Source: Sweltsa coloradensis | Taxonomy: Eukaryota; Arthropoda; Insecta; Plecoptera; Chloroperlidae | DNA: 64,000 nt | NCBI GenBank assembly: GCA_024449915.1 | Contig: JAMZAV010002194.1 | Coordinates: forward strand, 1-64,000 | Direction: 5' to 3' | Shown: piece by piece, positions 30,370 to 42,065 of the stretch | How positions within the stretch are numbered: the stretch's first letter is position 1 | Layout: every line of letters begins with the position of its first letter | Program-made: the position numbers and the translations under genes | Notes under the pieces: model-generated | The model's database searches: none | Told to the model about the DNA's origin: nothing | What the model saw: only the letters and a program-made list of their open reading frames with translations

Positions 30370-33300
30370 TCCTGGTCAATAAGGCCCAAACCAATTACAC
30401 ATTTATCATGTTGTGCTTTGCCAGTGGCCTTTGTCAATATGTCGGCCACCATTTCAGTCCCTGCAATATGCTGTACTTTAACTCTTCCTTTCTCAACAAA
30501 CTCCTTGACTTGGAGGTCTCTTGTATCTAAATGTTTAGTCTTATGTGTTAACCCTGGATTTTCTGCTATACATACTGCTCCTTGATTATCACAATGTATG
30601 TTAACACACAGTTTTTCCCTGAAAATTTCATTAAACAAATTTGACAAAAAACAGCTTCACATGCAGCTTCATTTAGTGCTTTGAATTCAGCTCAGTACTA
30701 GATTTAGAGACAGATGTCTGTTTCTTACTTGACCAATGAATGGGACCAGTCCCCGAACAAAAGACATATCCAGTATAAGACCTCCGGTCTTTAAGGTCAT
30801 TTGCATGATCGGCATCAACATACCCAATAATTGGGTTTCCAGTTTTAACGTACCTTATACAATAATTTGCAGTCTGTTTCAAGTATTTTTAGCAACCTTT
30901 TTGCTGCTGCCCAATGTTTACTTTTAGGTTTATCATTGAACTGACTTAAATAGCTTGCCGCATAAGCAATGTCAGGTCTTGAACAGACGGCAAGATACAT
31001 AATAGACCCAATTAACTGACGGTAGGGCACATCAACTACCTCCTCACCGTTGTCCTCTCCTAATTTCTGGCTGAAATCTAGGGGTGTCTTTACACCATTA
31101 CAATCTAAGAGACCAAATCTCTTTAAAATATCAAGGACATATTGCTTTTGGCTTATAGTAATTGAATTTTCCTCTACTTTGAAATCCATGCCTAAACAGT
31201 ATTTAATCACTCCTAAATCTTTGATATTAAACTTACGTTTAAGACACTCTTTCAATGCATTACTTAGTTTTCATCATTTGAAAAAAATAAAGTCATCCAC
31301 ATAAAGAGCAATAACGACCATTGACTTTCCTGAGAGTATACAAAAACACATGGCTCATATACACACTTTTTTATAACCAAGACTCTCCAAAGTACTGCGA
31401 GCCTCTTGATACCACATCCTTGACGATTGTTTTAAACCGTAAATGGCTTTATTGAGCAAACATACTTTGTGATCCTGCTCCCCCATAACCTTTACACCCT
31501 CTGGTATTTTCATCAACACTCTTTCTTCTAACTTACCATTAAGAAATGCAGTAGGGACATCAAGATGTTCCACTGTCATCCCACGTTCAACTGCCTGAGC
31601 CAAAAGAAATCTATGGTTTCGTACCTCACAACCGGAGAAAAGGTATCAGTATAATTCACACCATATTCTTGTGAAAAACCCTTGGCTACTAATCTGGCTT
31701 TGAATTTATCTAGAGTCCCATCTTGACCTCTCTTAATGCTAAAAACCCACTTAGATTCTACCACTTTTTCCCCTTTTGTCATAGGAATAACATCCCATGT
31801 CTCATTTTTCTTTAGCGAAGCTAGCTCATCCCTAATGGCCTTTACCCAGTGGTCCTTATCCTTCCCACTGATAGCTTCCGAGTAACTTTGAGGAATCTTT
31901 ACATTTTCATAAACTGCCTGATACACTTCATAGTCTTGATATACTTTAGGTTCCCTATTTCTTAATGGGTACCTGCGTTCGGGTTCTCCCCCTATGATAG
32001 CTTCTATCTCGGTCTCAGAAGATTCTGATGACAAGTTGAAGTCTGAGCTCCCCCCACTAACAACTGTCTCAGTATTCTCAGTCTCACTAGAGTCATCTCC
32101 GTCAGTCTCAGTATTATCTGGTCCCTGAAAGTTAGTTTGGACAGAAACTTTGAATTCACTAGCAGGCTGACTTATGTCTTCAACATGGGGAGTAGTCTTG
32201 TCTTTAGATGGCATTACATTTTCAAAAAATACTACATTACGGGATTTGATCAGTCTTGTAGGGGTTTTTAGTTCAACACACTGATAGCCCTTTTGGGTCT
32301 CACAATAGCCTACAAAAATGCACTCTTTACCTTTCGGATCCCATTTAGATCTCTCCTCGTCTGCGATATGGACAAAAGCCTTGCAACCAAACACCTTTAA
32401 ATGAGATAGGTTAACCTTATATCCTGACCACGCTTCCTCTGGTGTTTTCCCTTTTACTGCCTTAGTGGGTGCCCTATTTCTCAATAAACTGCCGTTTGAG
32501 CTGCATAACTCCAGTAACGTTTACTTAACCCAGCATCGTGTAGCATACTTCTTCCCATTTCTACTATGGTAACGGTTAGCTCTTTCAGCTGTCCCGTTCT
32601 GTTCAGGCGTTCTAGGAATAGACGATTCATGCACTATCCCATCTGGCGAAAGCCTGGTTCACCGCATTGTTAAAGAATTCTGTCCCATTATCACTTCTAA
32701 ACACTTTAATTCTTTTTACCAGTTTGATTCTCTACCATGGCCTTGAATTCCATTAACTTTTGTTTTGTCTCATCTTTACTTTTCAAAAATAAATGAAATT
32801 TTTCCTGGAATAATCATCAACTAAAATTAGAAAATAGAGTGAACCATCCCAGGCAGGCTCCTTCATAGGGCCGCACAGGTCAGCGTGCACCAGTCCTAAT
32901 AACTCGGTGGCGCGCTTTGCCCCCGTCTTTACAAATGGAAATTTAGACAGCTTACCTTGTAAACATCCTACGCACGGCTGCATCTCTGTTTTCTCAAATT
33001 CTACACCTTCAGCCATACCATTCCGGAGTAGGTTCATGCTTCTGTGGTTAAGGTGACCCAATTTCTTGTGCCACAACTCCTGAGAATTGATCCCCTGTTC
33101 ATTACCATTTAGCGAATTCACTAAATCTACATTATAGGCCCCGTGACTTGGCCTCTCGATCAAATCTAGCTTATATAACCCACCTTTCCTTGAACCTGTA
33201 GCTACTACTTCACCCTCATATGAAAAACTTTCACTTTTGATTACCTCACAGCCCTTAGCTGTGAATAACATAACCTTGTTTTTATCACAGGTTGCTCCAA

Positions 33301-33500
33301 CTGATAGGAGATTTGCCCCTAATTCAGGAACGTAAGTTACACCCTAGAGTCATTTCTGTCATGCACAGATAATTCTACCCTCACATCACCTTTCCCTGTT
33401 GCTTTTGTAATGTTATTGTTGGCAACAGTTACCTGACCTGAGCACTCCGTATAGTTTTCCATTATTTCACTATTAATACCCATGTGGGTGGTAGCACCGG
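30366..33500 (-). pseudogene. pol: Copia D pol: protease, integrase, RT, RNase H; several frameshifts
   Basis: Protease motif CDSGATTHMGI lies at about 33490 in a frame shifted from gag. The integrase zinc domain is LWHKKLGHLNHRS ... CVGCLQGK. Core: first Asp in VHADLCGPM; SDNGTEFFNN (second Asp, near 32690) and TPEQNGTAERANR (Glu, near 32600) sit in broken frames. The Copia hallmark LKVFGCKAFVHI and an acidic linker follow. RT: WVFSIKRGQDGTLDKFKARL, HLDVPTAFLNGKL, LNKAIYGLKQS and the catalytic ALYVDDFI (near 31300). RNase H: IIGYVDADHANDL, RRSYTGYVFC, HCDNQGAVCIAENP, KHLDTRDLQVKEFV. Breaks occur near 33480, 32780, 32500, 31620, 31330, 30850 and 30660. All catalytic residues can be found. Confidence 0.88.
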
Positions 33501-34569
33501 AATCACATACCAATCATACTTTTTCAGGTTAAAATCACTTTCACTATTATCACTTAGATCCGCAGCACGAAGCGCAGTAAGGAACGTCCAGTTGTCTCCC
33601 TTATTCCCAGTCTGTTGCTGCTGCTTCTGCTGTGAGTTACCTTGTTGATTGTAGTTGTTTCGACCTTGGCCTTGGCTGGAACAGCTGGATCCTTGGTGAC
33701 TGCCTCTGCCACGGCCACCTTGATTCCCTTGGTCTTGAGACTTGGAACTTCCGCCGTCATCACCACCCCCTGGCGGTGGGTGTGGACAATCTCGAATCAT
33801 GTGCCCAACCGACTGGCACCTGTAGCATTTCCTCTGAAAGCTTCCCTGGCCCCCTTGACCGCGTTGGTTTCCTCGAAATCCTCCTCTGGAACCTTTGTAT
33901 CCTCGGTTGCTTCCTCTTCCACTTTGACAGGAAGTAGCAAGGGCTACATTCTCACAAAGAGAACCAGCACCACTCAACAGTTTAGAGCTGAGCCACTCTG
34001 TGGTTAATTTCACATCACTACCTTCGATTCCCATTTCAAAGGCTTGATATATTGATGGCAAACCTGCTAACATAATTTTAGCAATCCATTCATCGTCTAG
34101 AGGCTGCCCGATGTCTTGTAGCTTCTGGTTTATATCCATTACATCAGCAACATACTCCTGCATACCTGGATAGTTGGTGAGCCTCACATTCATTAGCGTC
34201 GTACCAGTGCAATGCTCCTCTGTGGACCGGCATCTTCAAAATTCTTTTTAAGAGCCTCCCATGCCTCAAGTGCAGTTTTGGCCTTCATTACAAAACGGTG
34301 ACATGTGGCTTGACGTTGAGTACAATACTGGCCAGAGCCCTCTGGTCCCTCTTCTTATCAATAGGAATAAACTCACCATTATCATTTTTAATCGGTTCAA
34401 CACAGTCCCACAAGTCTAACCCATCAGTGTCATTTTCATCACTAGTTTTCCAGGCACTATAGTTATTTAGTCCTTCTAGCTTGGGGTCTACAGATACAAT
34501 ATTAGAACTTCCACCCATGATACTTGAGCTCGTTGTGTTTAACACGTAAGTTGGGCCCTCAGTGCTCAT
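33462..34569 (-). pseudogene. gag: Copia D gag with zinc knuckle
   Basis: The ATG at 34569 starts a first segment (LEGLNNYSAWK, a typical Copia gag opening) that loses frame near 34280. The second segment from 34193 carries VRLTNYPGMQEYVADVMDIN, LDDEWIAKIMLAGLPSIYQ and a Gly/Arg/Gln-rich region. It also has one CCHC knuckle, CYRCQSVGHMIRDC (about 33790-33835). It ends with DLSDNSESDFNLKKYDW, where a further shift leads into the protease motif. Confidence 0.85.
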
Positions 34570-34736
34570 GATGGTCTTTTAATCACAGTTCACAGTCCAA
34601 AATTAGGCCTAGCCCTAGGCTTCTACACGTGCACAGCTTGTGTTGAGGTTAGGTTACCCTCCGAGCACAACTTGCCATTAAACTCACTTATACTCACTTA
34701 TATCACGAAAATAATATAACCAATCATCATCAGACG

Positions 34737-34751
34737 TCTGGGCCGATAACC
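34737..34751 (-). promoter_or_regulatory. Primer-binding site of Copia D, internal initiator tRNA-Met type
   Basis: On the minus strand the LTR is followed by GGTTATCGGCCCAGA. It is complementary, with one mismatch, to the anticodon-arm sequence CTGGGCCCATAACC of eukaryotic initiator tRNA-Met. Copia elements often prime from this internal half-tRNA position rather than the 3' end. Confidence 0.75.
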
Positions 34752-34903
34752 TGTTAGTAATTTAATGTGGATTGATGAAGGATATACAAATGAGAACACT
34801 GCGTTCTACTTAAGTGAGTGATTTATCTGAAGGGCTGAACCGGAAGTACAAAACAAGATTACATAAAAACACACAGCCTTCTTGATCAGAGACTACACCA
34901 ACA
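34752..34903 (-). repeat. 5' LTR of Copia D
   Basis: 152 bp, same sequence as 30208-30359, flanked on its right by the target duplication ATTTC. Confidence 0.92.
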
Positions 34904-35061
34904 ATTTCTTTTTGGCCTGCGTTTTCTAGAGCTTGTTATTTATATCACAGTTTATGCCTAGCTTTCTATTTGTGGCAGGAAGGATATGAAGGGCCGCGAA
35001 AACCGATATTTTCTACGCCCCTAGGCCTAGGCTATCTTAGCCTGGGCCTACTGGGTGAGAT

Positions 35062-35815
35062 ATTTAGTTTAGTTTAGTTTTATTCGCCTGTTGATGGGTA
35101 CATGGTACAGATATAGGCATTGTCATGTAATTAATACTAAGCTAGATGTAAGCTGATACAATAATAGAATAATAAAATATTTACATAAATAGATAGTATT
35201 AGATCTAAGTAAAATGTACAGATAATTATATACATTGTCAAGTGATACTAAAATAGATGTAGCCTAATACAATGGTCGAATATTTGAATAGATAGATATT
35301 ATTAGGCATACAAAAGTTTACAAATTTATAAGAACCAGGGGAGAAAATCTAGGTTTGACTGGGTGTATGGGTGAGATATTCCTGCAATGTATAAAAACTG
35401 TTTTCAACAAGGAAAGTTTTCAGATTAAGCTTGAATAAGGTATCGGATGAGGAGGACAGCACTTTATCTGGGAGTTTGTTATAGAGGATGGATGACAAAT
35501 AGTGAGGGCCTTTAGAAAATAGGGATAGATTGTGAGAGGGAAGATGAATAAGTTTGGAGGATCTAGTTAGGTGGCTATGTATCTGGGAGTTTTGTATAAA
35601 TAGGGAGGGGTTTTGGCGAACAAAGGTTGAGGCTGTCTGTATTAGCAGCCCAGTGAGCGTTTGAGCTCCTACTTTTTTGAAGAGACAAAGACACGTGTGC
35701 CGTCGGGAGACTCGCGTCAATATTCGTATTGCTTTCTTTTGGAGTGTAAAAATTCTTTTGGCGTGTAGGGAAGCGCCCCAAAAGAGGATGCCATACGCTA
35801 GGTGGGAAGTTAGTC
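35062..35815 (-). mobile_element. 3' fragment of another Jockey-group LINE
   Basis: On the minus strand the frame SHLAYGILFWGASLHAKRIF continues as LQKKAIRILTRVSRRH, then passes to a second frame with SIHSHLTR-type and LYNKLPDKVLSSSSDTLFKL wording. It closes with FLVENSFYTLQEYL and a stop near 35349. A 3' UTR of about 290 bp ends in a (TTTAG)n run at 35063-35080, the element tail seen from the plus strand. Only the RT C-terminus is present, so the copy is 5'-truncated, as is usual for LINEs. Sequence and tail differ from the LINE at 16-30 kb. Confidence 0.75.
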
Positions 35816-36830
35816 TGGGCCTACCCTAGCCAAGGCGGCCTAGTACCTGTCCCTTGGGAATTTACCTACGCCTATAGCCTATCTAGGATTTACACTAGAC
35901 CCAGGCGTACAATTGGCATAAGCCTAGGCCCTAGACACTGATAAATTCTTGGTAAAATTAGTGAGGTTAGGTTGTTGAACTTATCAGTGCCTATGTCATA
36001 GGCCCGCCTGTATCATGAAATGTAGGCCTAGGCCCTAGTAGGCATCTAGGGCCAGGGCCAAGGGACATACGTAGAAATGTAGCCCTAGGCTTCAATGTAG
36101 GGCTAGGCCTAGCCTAGTTCGGTACATGAATGTAATGTATCGTAGGCGGTAGGACCTTGGCTAAGCCTATCTAGAGCAGCAACTATTTTGGAATACAGTA
36201 GAAGCATTGAGTATAGATTATATGGTTAGAGATGTAACGCCAGTGGTCGCTTAGTTAACTTAGACTGCGTCTGATCGAAGCTATATGCGGTGCCGTGAAA
36301 GTACTACCCGTCCAGCGTAATCTCAGCTGTACAGCACAGTATAATCTATACTCAATGGTAGCAGGTTTTGGGCCATTCAGACATTAGCATCTGCAAGTGG
36401 GAGCTAGAATCGGTCGCTCACCGCAACCCCATGCAGTGTCACTTATGTCCACTAATTACATTTATTTACCATTTTCAGCTTGTACATTAGCCTACTATTT
36501 GCCAAGCTATGGGTCTGGAAATCAAAAACATGTTACTGGAAGCAGCTTCCATGCACTTCAAGTTTCCTACTTCTAGTATTGACCAAGGTGTCTTAGATGA
36601 CACATCTATTGATGATTGGTTGGCACAAACATCGTGCCTACTGACGACTAAAAATGTGGAACAATTTTCGTCTACATGCCATAAATTACGGCTACAAGAA
36701 GAATTTTGTATTTGTATTTGTATTTTATTAGCAGCTGTGGATTACATGTGATGCCGTAACTAGTACGTGTATCGTAACATAAGCATTGTCAGAATTGTTT
36801 GTATATACATGGCATAGGCCTAATTTACAA
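35816..36830. other. Intergenic with TAGGCCTA-rich DNA and a short open frame
   Basis: Dense in aggcctagg words (35816-36130). An 80-codon plus-strand frame (36509-36751, MGLEIKNMLLEAASMHFKFP) follows an acceptor-like ttttcag at 36471-36477. It has no family match and ends in a TTTGTA-repeat-like stretch. I cannot call it a gene. Confidence 0.35.
36205..36357. repeat. Perfect 18-bp inverted repeat pair, MITE-like
   Basis: CATTGAGTATAGATTATA (36205-36222) and its exact reverse complement (36340-36357) enclose 117 bp without coding potential. A non-autonomous DNA transposon is likely, but no target duplication was recognised. Confidence 0.6.
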
Positions 36831-36970
36831 TTACAAACTACTTTACTAATACAAGATAGATTATTTACTAATAATTACATCATTATACATTTACATATAT
36901 ACATCATATATACATCACTCGTCGAGTGAGAAGCCTCTCTACACATAGCCTACAGAACAGTAAGTAGTAG

Positions 36971-39900
36971 TCATGCTTCCTTAAAGTCACTTATATTATA
37001 CAGACATTTTTCTATAAGGTAGCATCTCAGTTTTCTTTTAAACATGATCATGTTTGCTTCACTTTTTATTTCCTCAGGTAAATAATTGAATAGTATTTTT
37101 CCTGCATGGATTGGGGCTTTGTCAATGACTTTTAATTTAGTTGATGGTAAGTGAAGGTTGTTCCTGTTTCGAGTGTTGTACTGGTGGGTATCGGAGTTCT
37201 TTACAAAGGATCAAAGTGATGTTCACGCACAAGACTATAGTGTAATATATGTATTTGGAAGGGACGGTAAGGATCTCTAGCAATTTAAATATTGTTTACA
37301 CGATTGAGTTGGTTTTTAGGTTTAGTATATACCGTATTGCCCTCTTTTGAAGCCTGAATATCTTTAGAGTATTTATTTTGGTGCTGTTCCCCCAAATCAC
37401 TATGCCATAATTGATATACGACTCAACTAAAGCATAATATGCTGATTTAAGTAAGTTCATATTACAGTAATGCTTTAGCCGTTTTATCACAAATATGCCC
37501 GAACTTATCTTTTTAGCAATGTGGTCAATGTGGTCATTCCAGGTAAGGTTTTCGTCAATATATAATCCAAAATTTGTGTTACCCTTACCTGTTCTAGCCT
37601 GTGTTCCCCTATAAGTATGTTTACTTCCCTACTTTGTTTGTTGCCAGGATTGAAAACCATAATATATTTGTTTTACTTGAGTTTACTTTAAGGCAGTTGG
37701 ATTCGAATTGCTGACTACATTATTTGTTTCAACATATGCGTCTACCTCAAGCTCGTCGATTGTCTTATGAGACATGCTCAGGGTCGAGTCCTGCAAACAG
37801 AGTAATCTCACCCTTTAGTACTTTTTCTGGTATGTCATTTATACTATGTTAAAGAACAGAGGGCCATTTATGGAACCTTGCGGTACACCGTGTTTCATAA
37901 CTTGTGCCTTGATCTGTATGTTTGCACTTGACCAAGACTGTTTCTCCTGCTTTAATTCTACGTATTGTGTCCTGTTCGCGAGGTATGACTGTACCATTTC
38001 AATGCCACGCCCCTTATGCCGTAGCATTCTAATTTTTTTAATCAATATTTTATGGTTCACACAATCGAAAGCCTTTGAAAGGTCCATAAATACGGCCATG
38101 GTTTTGTTTTTATTGTCAATATTTTTCTATTACACAATTTATGAAATTTGCTGCCGCAGTTATAGTAGATTTATTTTCCCGAAAACCGTGGTTGCTGTTT
38201 TGAGATCAGATTTTGCGATTCTAAAAACCTAGTTTATTCTTTTGTTAAAAGCCTTCTCAAAATTTTTTTGAAAAAGCTGGTAGTAGTGCAATTGGTCTGA
38301 AGTTTCCTATTTCTACTGTATGAGATTTTTTTTGAATAGGTATGATTTTTGCAAGTTTGAGCTTTTCAGTAAATTCACCTTCAATGAAGGAGAAATTTAT
38401 TAAGTGCACTAATGGTTTTATTAGTTGTCTTGCACATTCTTTAATCAAGAAGGGCGGGATTTCATCATATCCAAATGATCTCTTGTTTTTAAGTTCTGAT
38501 ATAATCTTGTAAACCTCGTGTTCGGTAACGAATGAAGTATCATTGCATGATCTAGACGCCTAGGGAGGGTTACATTTGATTCGTAAGTTTTCCTGGTGTC
38601 GTCACTCACTATCTGTTCCGCTACTGTAGCGTAATAGTCATTTAGCGTGTTAGCGATGTCATTAGGGTTTGTGTGCAATTTTGTTATTATGGACGATGGT
38701 TGTTAGAGACCGGTTACTTTTTGATTTGCTACCTCTTTCATTGTTGACTGTCTGCCACAGTGCCTTAATTTTATTTTCAGAATTAGAGATGTAACTTTGA
38801 ACAGATTTTGCCTTTGCACTTTTTAATTACTTTCCTATATGTATTTTTGTAGTTTCTTATATAGACTTGAGTTGATGTTTTATTAATTTTAGCCACACAT
38901 TTTGCATATATTTTGAGTTTCCTTTTAGAATTCAGGATTCCCTTTGTGATCCAGTCGTTATTTTGACTGTGCATGTTTGGTTTAGGCCTAACTTTCTTTC
39001 TTTGTTTTGGACATGCCACGTTAAATAAGTGAGTAAATCTAGTTATAAATGAATCATACTTTGTATTTAAGGTAGTGGCTCTGTACGTTGTTATCCACTG
39101 TTCCCTATCTAACAGTATTTTGAGGTATGGTATATTTGACTTGATATCCCTGACCTCAATATACTTGTGTTTTGCTTATTGCTTAATCCCACCTGGCTAG
39201 AATTATTGTAGATTTCTATTGTCTGCCCAAAGTGGTCAGACACTGCTGTGTCTATCACGTTGGTTTGGTAGAGATTGATTTTTAAGTCGGTTAGGATGTT
39301 GTCAATGAGTGACACAGATGTGGGCGTCACCCTTGTTGTTCCCTGATAGTCTTTTTAAGATTGTTCATGTTAAGAAAAAGTTCTAATTTGCAGGTGGTTT
39401 GCATTGTTTTCTAATGTATTTATATTAAGATCTCCACAGATTATAATATCGTGATTCTTTTTCTTTGTCGAGTCAAGGAGCTGGGAGATATGGTCAAGAA
39501 ATACGTCTATATCTGCACATGGTGATCTATATATACCGTTATTAATGTTATGTTCCTATTTTGGTAATTTATTACTGCTCCTGCATATTCAAAGTCTTTT
39601 TCTCTTCCCAACTGTTTTGTTTGGCCTACATTTTATTTTTGTTACATCTAAACCATGTGCTGCACATATCATTACCCCACCACCCTTGTATCTGGAGCGG
39701 CAGAAGCTATCGACTACAGTAAAACCCGGAAGTGTGTACTCATCCATTTCATGCGATTTTAATGAATGCTCCGACATACATATGATGTGCGGAGATTCTT
39801 CCTTTACGAGGATTTGTATCTCGAGCGGTTTATTCCGGACACTCTGTACGTTTTGGTGTAAAATTTTTAATGATTTATGTATTGGAGATGCTCTGTTTGG

Positions 39901-40074
39901 TCTATTTTTATTGTGTTTTGAATTTAATACTCCAATATTTTGAGTTAAATCTCGAGTTAATGATTGTTTAGTTACGCTGTTGTCTGAATGACCTGGTTTA
40001 CGATTTAGATTTGGCCTACCGGTAACATCTATGGTTGGTGTAATGCTGGAAGGGGATCCCGAAAAGGAATACAC
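36971..40074 (-). pseudogene. Esterase-type LINE ORF2, endonuclease and RT remnants
   Basis: Endonuclease pieces: LKILHQNVQSVRNKPLEIQI, IICMSEHSLKSHEMDEY, YKGGGVMICAAHGLDV and, further on, SLIDNILTDLKINLYQTN. RT pieces: LAKIIPIQKKSHTVEIGNFR, PIALLPAFSKKF, VFMDLSKAFDCVNHKILIKKI, MKHGVPQGSINGPLFFNI. The C-terminal pieces are ESYINYGIVIWGNSTKIN and, ending at 36971, a cysteine-containing CLYNISDFKEA. The catalytic FADD block was not found and the 37500-37840 part is scrambled. At least seven frame changes are needed. It is non-functional. Confidence 0.75.
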
Positions 40075-41759
40075 TTGTGTGACGTTTTTGTTCCTCTGGC
40101 TGGCTGCGCACGGATGTTCAGTTGACTCTCCACTTCTATCTTGGCTGGTGGTGGAGGTTCTACACTGTTGGCCAGTGGTGTCGTCTGTATAGCTGGCTCT
40201 CCGGTATCCTCGGTCTTCTCGCCTGGCACGATGATCTTCTCGGCTGGCTCTTCAGTCTCCTCGGTCCCTACGCCAGGCACAATTGTTTTCTCGGCTGTCT
40301 CTCCCGTCCACTTGGTCTTGTCGGAAGGCACAATTATCTTTTCGTCTGACTTTTTTATTTTGTTGGTCTTCTTGCCTGACATGATCGTATTCTCGGCTGG
40401 CTTTTTAGGCACGACTGACATTGAGCATAACTCGGCCATGTTGAGCAGGAATTCGCCGAGCTTTCTGGTTCCCTCTTGATTGAGGTGTAGGCCGTCCTTT
40501 CCCAAGTCACAATCGTTGAGGCAGCAGTTTGCATTTACGTATATTCCTCCAAGATCCTCACAGATACATCTTACAGCCTCATTTATTTCGTCGATGTGCC
40601 TAGAGTTGGTATCTCGTCGATAGGTAATGGCCGATACTACCACCCTTGCGTTAACGTATCGTTTTTTTGCAAGATCGTACAAGGTGATACATATCGCCCA
40701 TTACTTCCGTTGGTGAATCTTTGACTACGTTCGTCCCAACATGCACTGTTACTATCTTGATTTTATCATCTTCTGTACGTTTACTGCTCTCCACTCTTGT
40801 TTGCAGTTGTTTGGGTTTGATTCCCGGACAGGAACAAAGCATGGATTTTTTGCTTTTTTTGATATTAAGACAGTTCTTGATCATCGAGTCCCCCCAGAAG
40901 ACAAATTCACATTCCTTTTCTTGAGGCCTCACTGCAGGCCTGTTTTCTTCTTGTGCGGCCCTTGCATGGGTCTGCCTCGAGGTACCATAGCAGTATTTTC
41001 GTGATTGGCGGTTTTGTTTGTGTATCCGCTTGTTTTCCCCTTTCTTATAGGCCTAGTTGTTGAGTTTTTAAGGGAAGGAAAATCAGCATCTTCATGGTCT
41101 TGGCCTTGTTTTACATGCCTGTTTGCTATGAGAACTTGGTAATAATTTGAGGTTAGGATTGCGGCAGAAGGCCTAGTTGTAGGAATATTAGGCATTGTGG
41201 GCCTCACTAACTCACCAGTATAAGTGGGCCTAGGATTCTTGTGAGAGCGGGGGCCTATGGCCATATCAGGGCTTGCCCTGTGGACTTGGTGGGCTTGAAG
41301 GGGGCCTATGGGCCTGCTTAGGCTAGGCCTAGTGTCTGGGCGAGGGCCAGGGGCCGGACCTGGGCTTGGCCTGTGGACTTGGTGAGGGCCTAGGGCCATG
41401 CTTGGGCTTTGCCTAATATCTGGATGGGAGCCTGGTGGTAGGCCTAGGCTTAGGTCAGGGCTAGGATTACTGGTAGGTCCAGTGGTGATCCTGGGATTAC
41501 AGGTTGATGGAGTCTTACCCAGATGAGTGCTAGGCTGTTTTAAGTGTTCTGTGCCTATAGGGGGGCCTGTGCCTAGGTGCTCCACTGTTAGTGCTGCTTG
41601 GCCTAGGCCAGCCTGACGTAGGGGTAGGCCTAGGCTAAGTAATTGTTGACTTGCTTGGTCCAATAGAGCTCTAAGATGATATATCTGTCTCCTGTCTTGT
41701 TGGACATCGCAAAGAAGGATTTCAATTATCTTCCTGTTTGTATCACAGTCATTACACAT
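40029..41759 (-). pseudogene. Esterase-type LINE ORF1 (coiled coil, Pro-rich, SGNH esterase)
   Basis: The N-terminal segment (CDTNRKIIEILLCDVQQDRR) is helical, followed by about 150 residues rich in Pro, Gly, His and Ser. After a short gap the SGNH hydrolase blocks appear: FVFWGDSMIKNC (catalytic Ser in GDS), VTVHVGTNVV (GTN block) and LGKDGLHLNQEGTRKLGEFL (Asp and His in D-x-x-H). A Lys/Thr/Glu repeat of about 14 residues (EKIIVPGEKTE-like, four copies) follows. Frame breaks lie near 40930 and 40670. In zebrafish L2 the esterase domain supports retrotransposition; here it cannot be made as read. Confidence 0.75.
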
Positions 41760-41795
41760 GATTGTGCTTGTATAGGCCTAGGCCTAGGCCTAGTT

Positions 41796-42065
41796 GTGAG
41801 AAACACGTGGTGCGTGCGTGGTTGCCTGTTTGGTAGGTTGTTATTTCACTACTTACGTTTTTGTAAACTTAATATTTATGTATCCACTGACTTTAAATTT
41901 GTTTTTTAATCGTTTAAAGATTATCACCCTTGTACAAAACTATAATACAATCGCGGAAATGTATTTTATTTTAGGGTTAACTAGAGCTATACCAAAATGC
42001 GTCCGCCATGTTCACCGCCTTTCAAGCGTGACAGCGTGCAGCCAATCAAGAGATTCTCTTCTACA
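41796..42065. other. Intergenic; possible promoter side of the next gene
   Basis: No coding signal. It includes GC-richer sequence with gccatgttcaccgcc just before the candidate first exon, but no TATA box was identified. Confidence 0.35.

Larger units (their letters stand above)
30208..34903 (-). mobile_element. Ty1/Copia LTR retrotransposon D, complete with target duplication
   Basis: Identical-length 152-bp LTRs (30208-30359 and 34752-34903) start TGTTAGTAAT and end CACCAACA. ATTTC precedes the left LTR (30203-30207) and follows the right one (34904-34908), a 5-bp target duplication. Minus-strand order is gag with CCHC, protease, integrase, RT, RNase H. Integrase before RT is diagnostic for Copia. 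The element is about 4.7 kb and full length but carries several frameshifts. It inserted about 26 bp beyond the 3' LTR of Gypsy A. Confidence 0.92.
36831..41795 (-). mobile_element. CR1/L2-type LINE with esterase-bearing ORF1, strongly degraded
   Basis: Minus-strand order: ORF1 with a coiled-coil start and SGNH esterase (41759-40029), then endonuclease (about 40070-39110), RT (about 38680-37500) and a C-terminal end at 36971. The 3' UTR runs to about 36831. ORF1 proteins with an esterase domain are known from CR1, L2 and relatives. The many frameshifts and deletions show an older insertion than the LINE pair elsewhere in the window. Confidence 0.75.

Noticed and set aside
36509..36751. 80-codon plus-strand frame as a gene
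   Set aside because: Has an acceptor-like site before it but no family match, no partner exon, and a repetitive C-terminus.
40122..40479. Plus-strand frames with aromatic/Leu or Ser/Val repeats
   Set aside because: Antisense of the repeat-bearing part of the esterase-type LINE ORF1.
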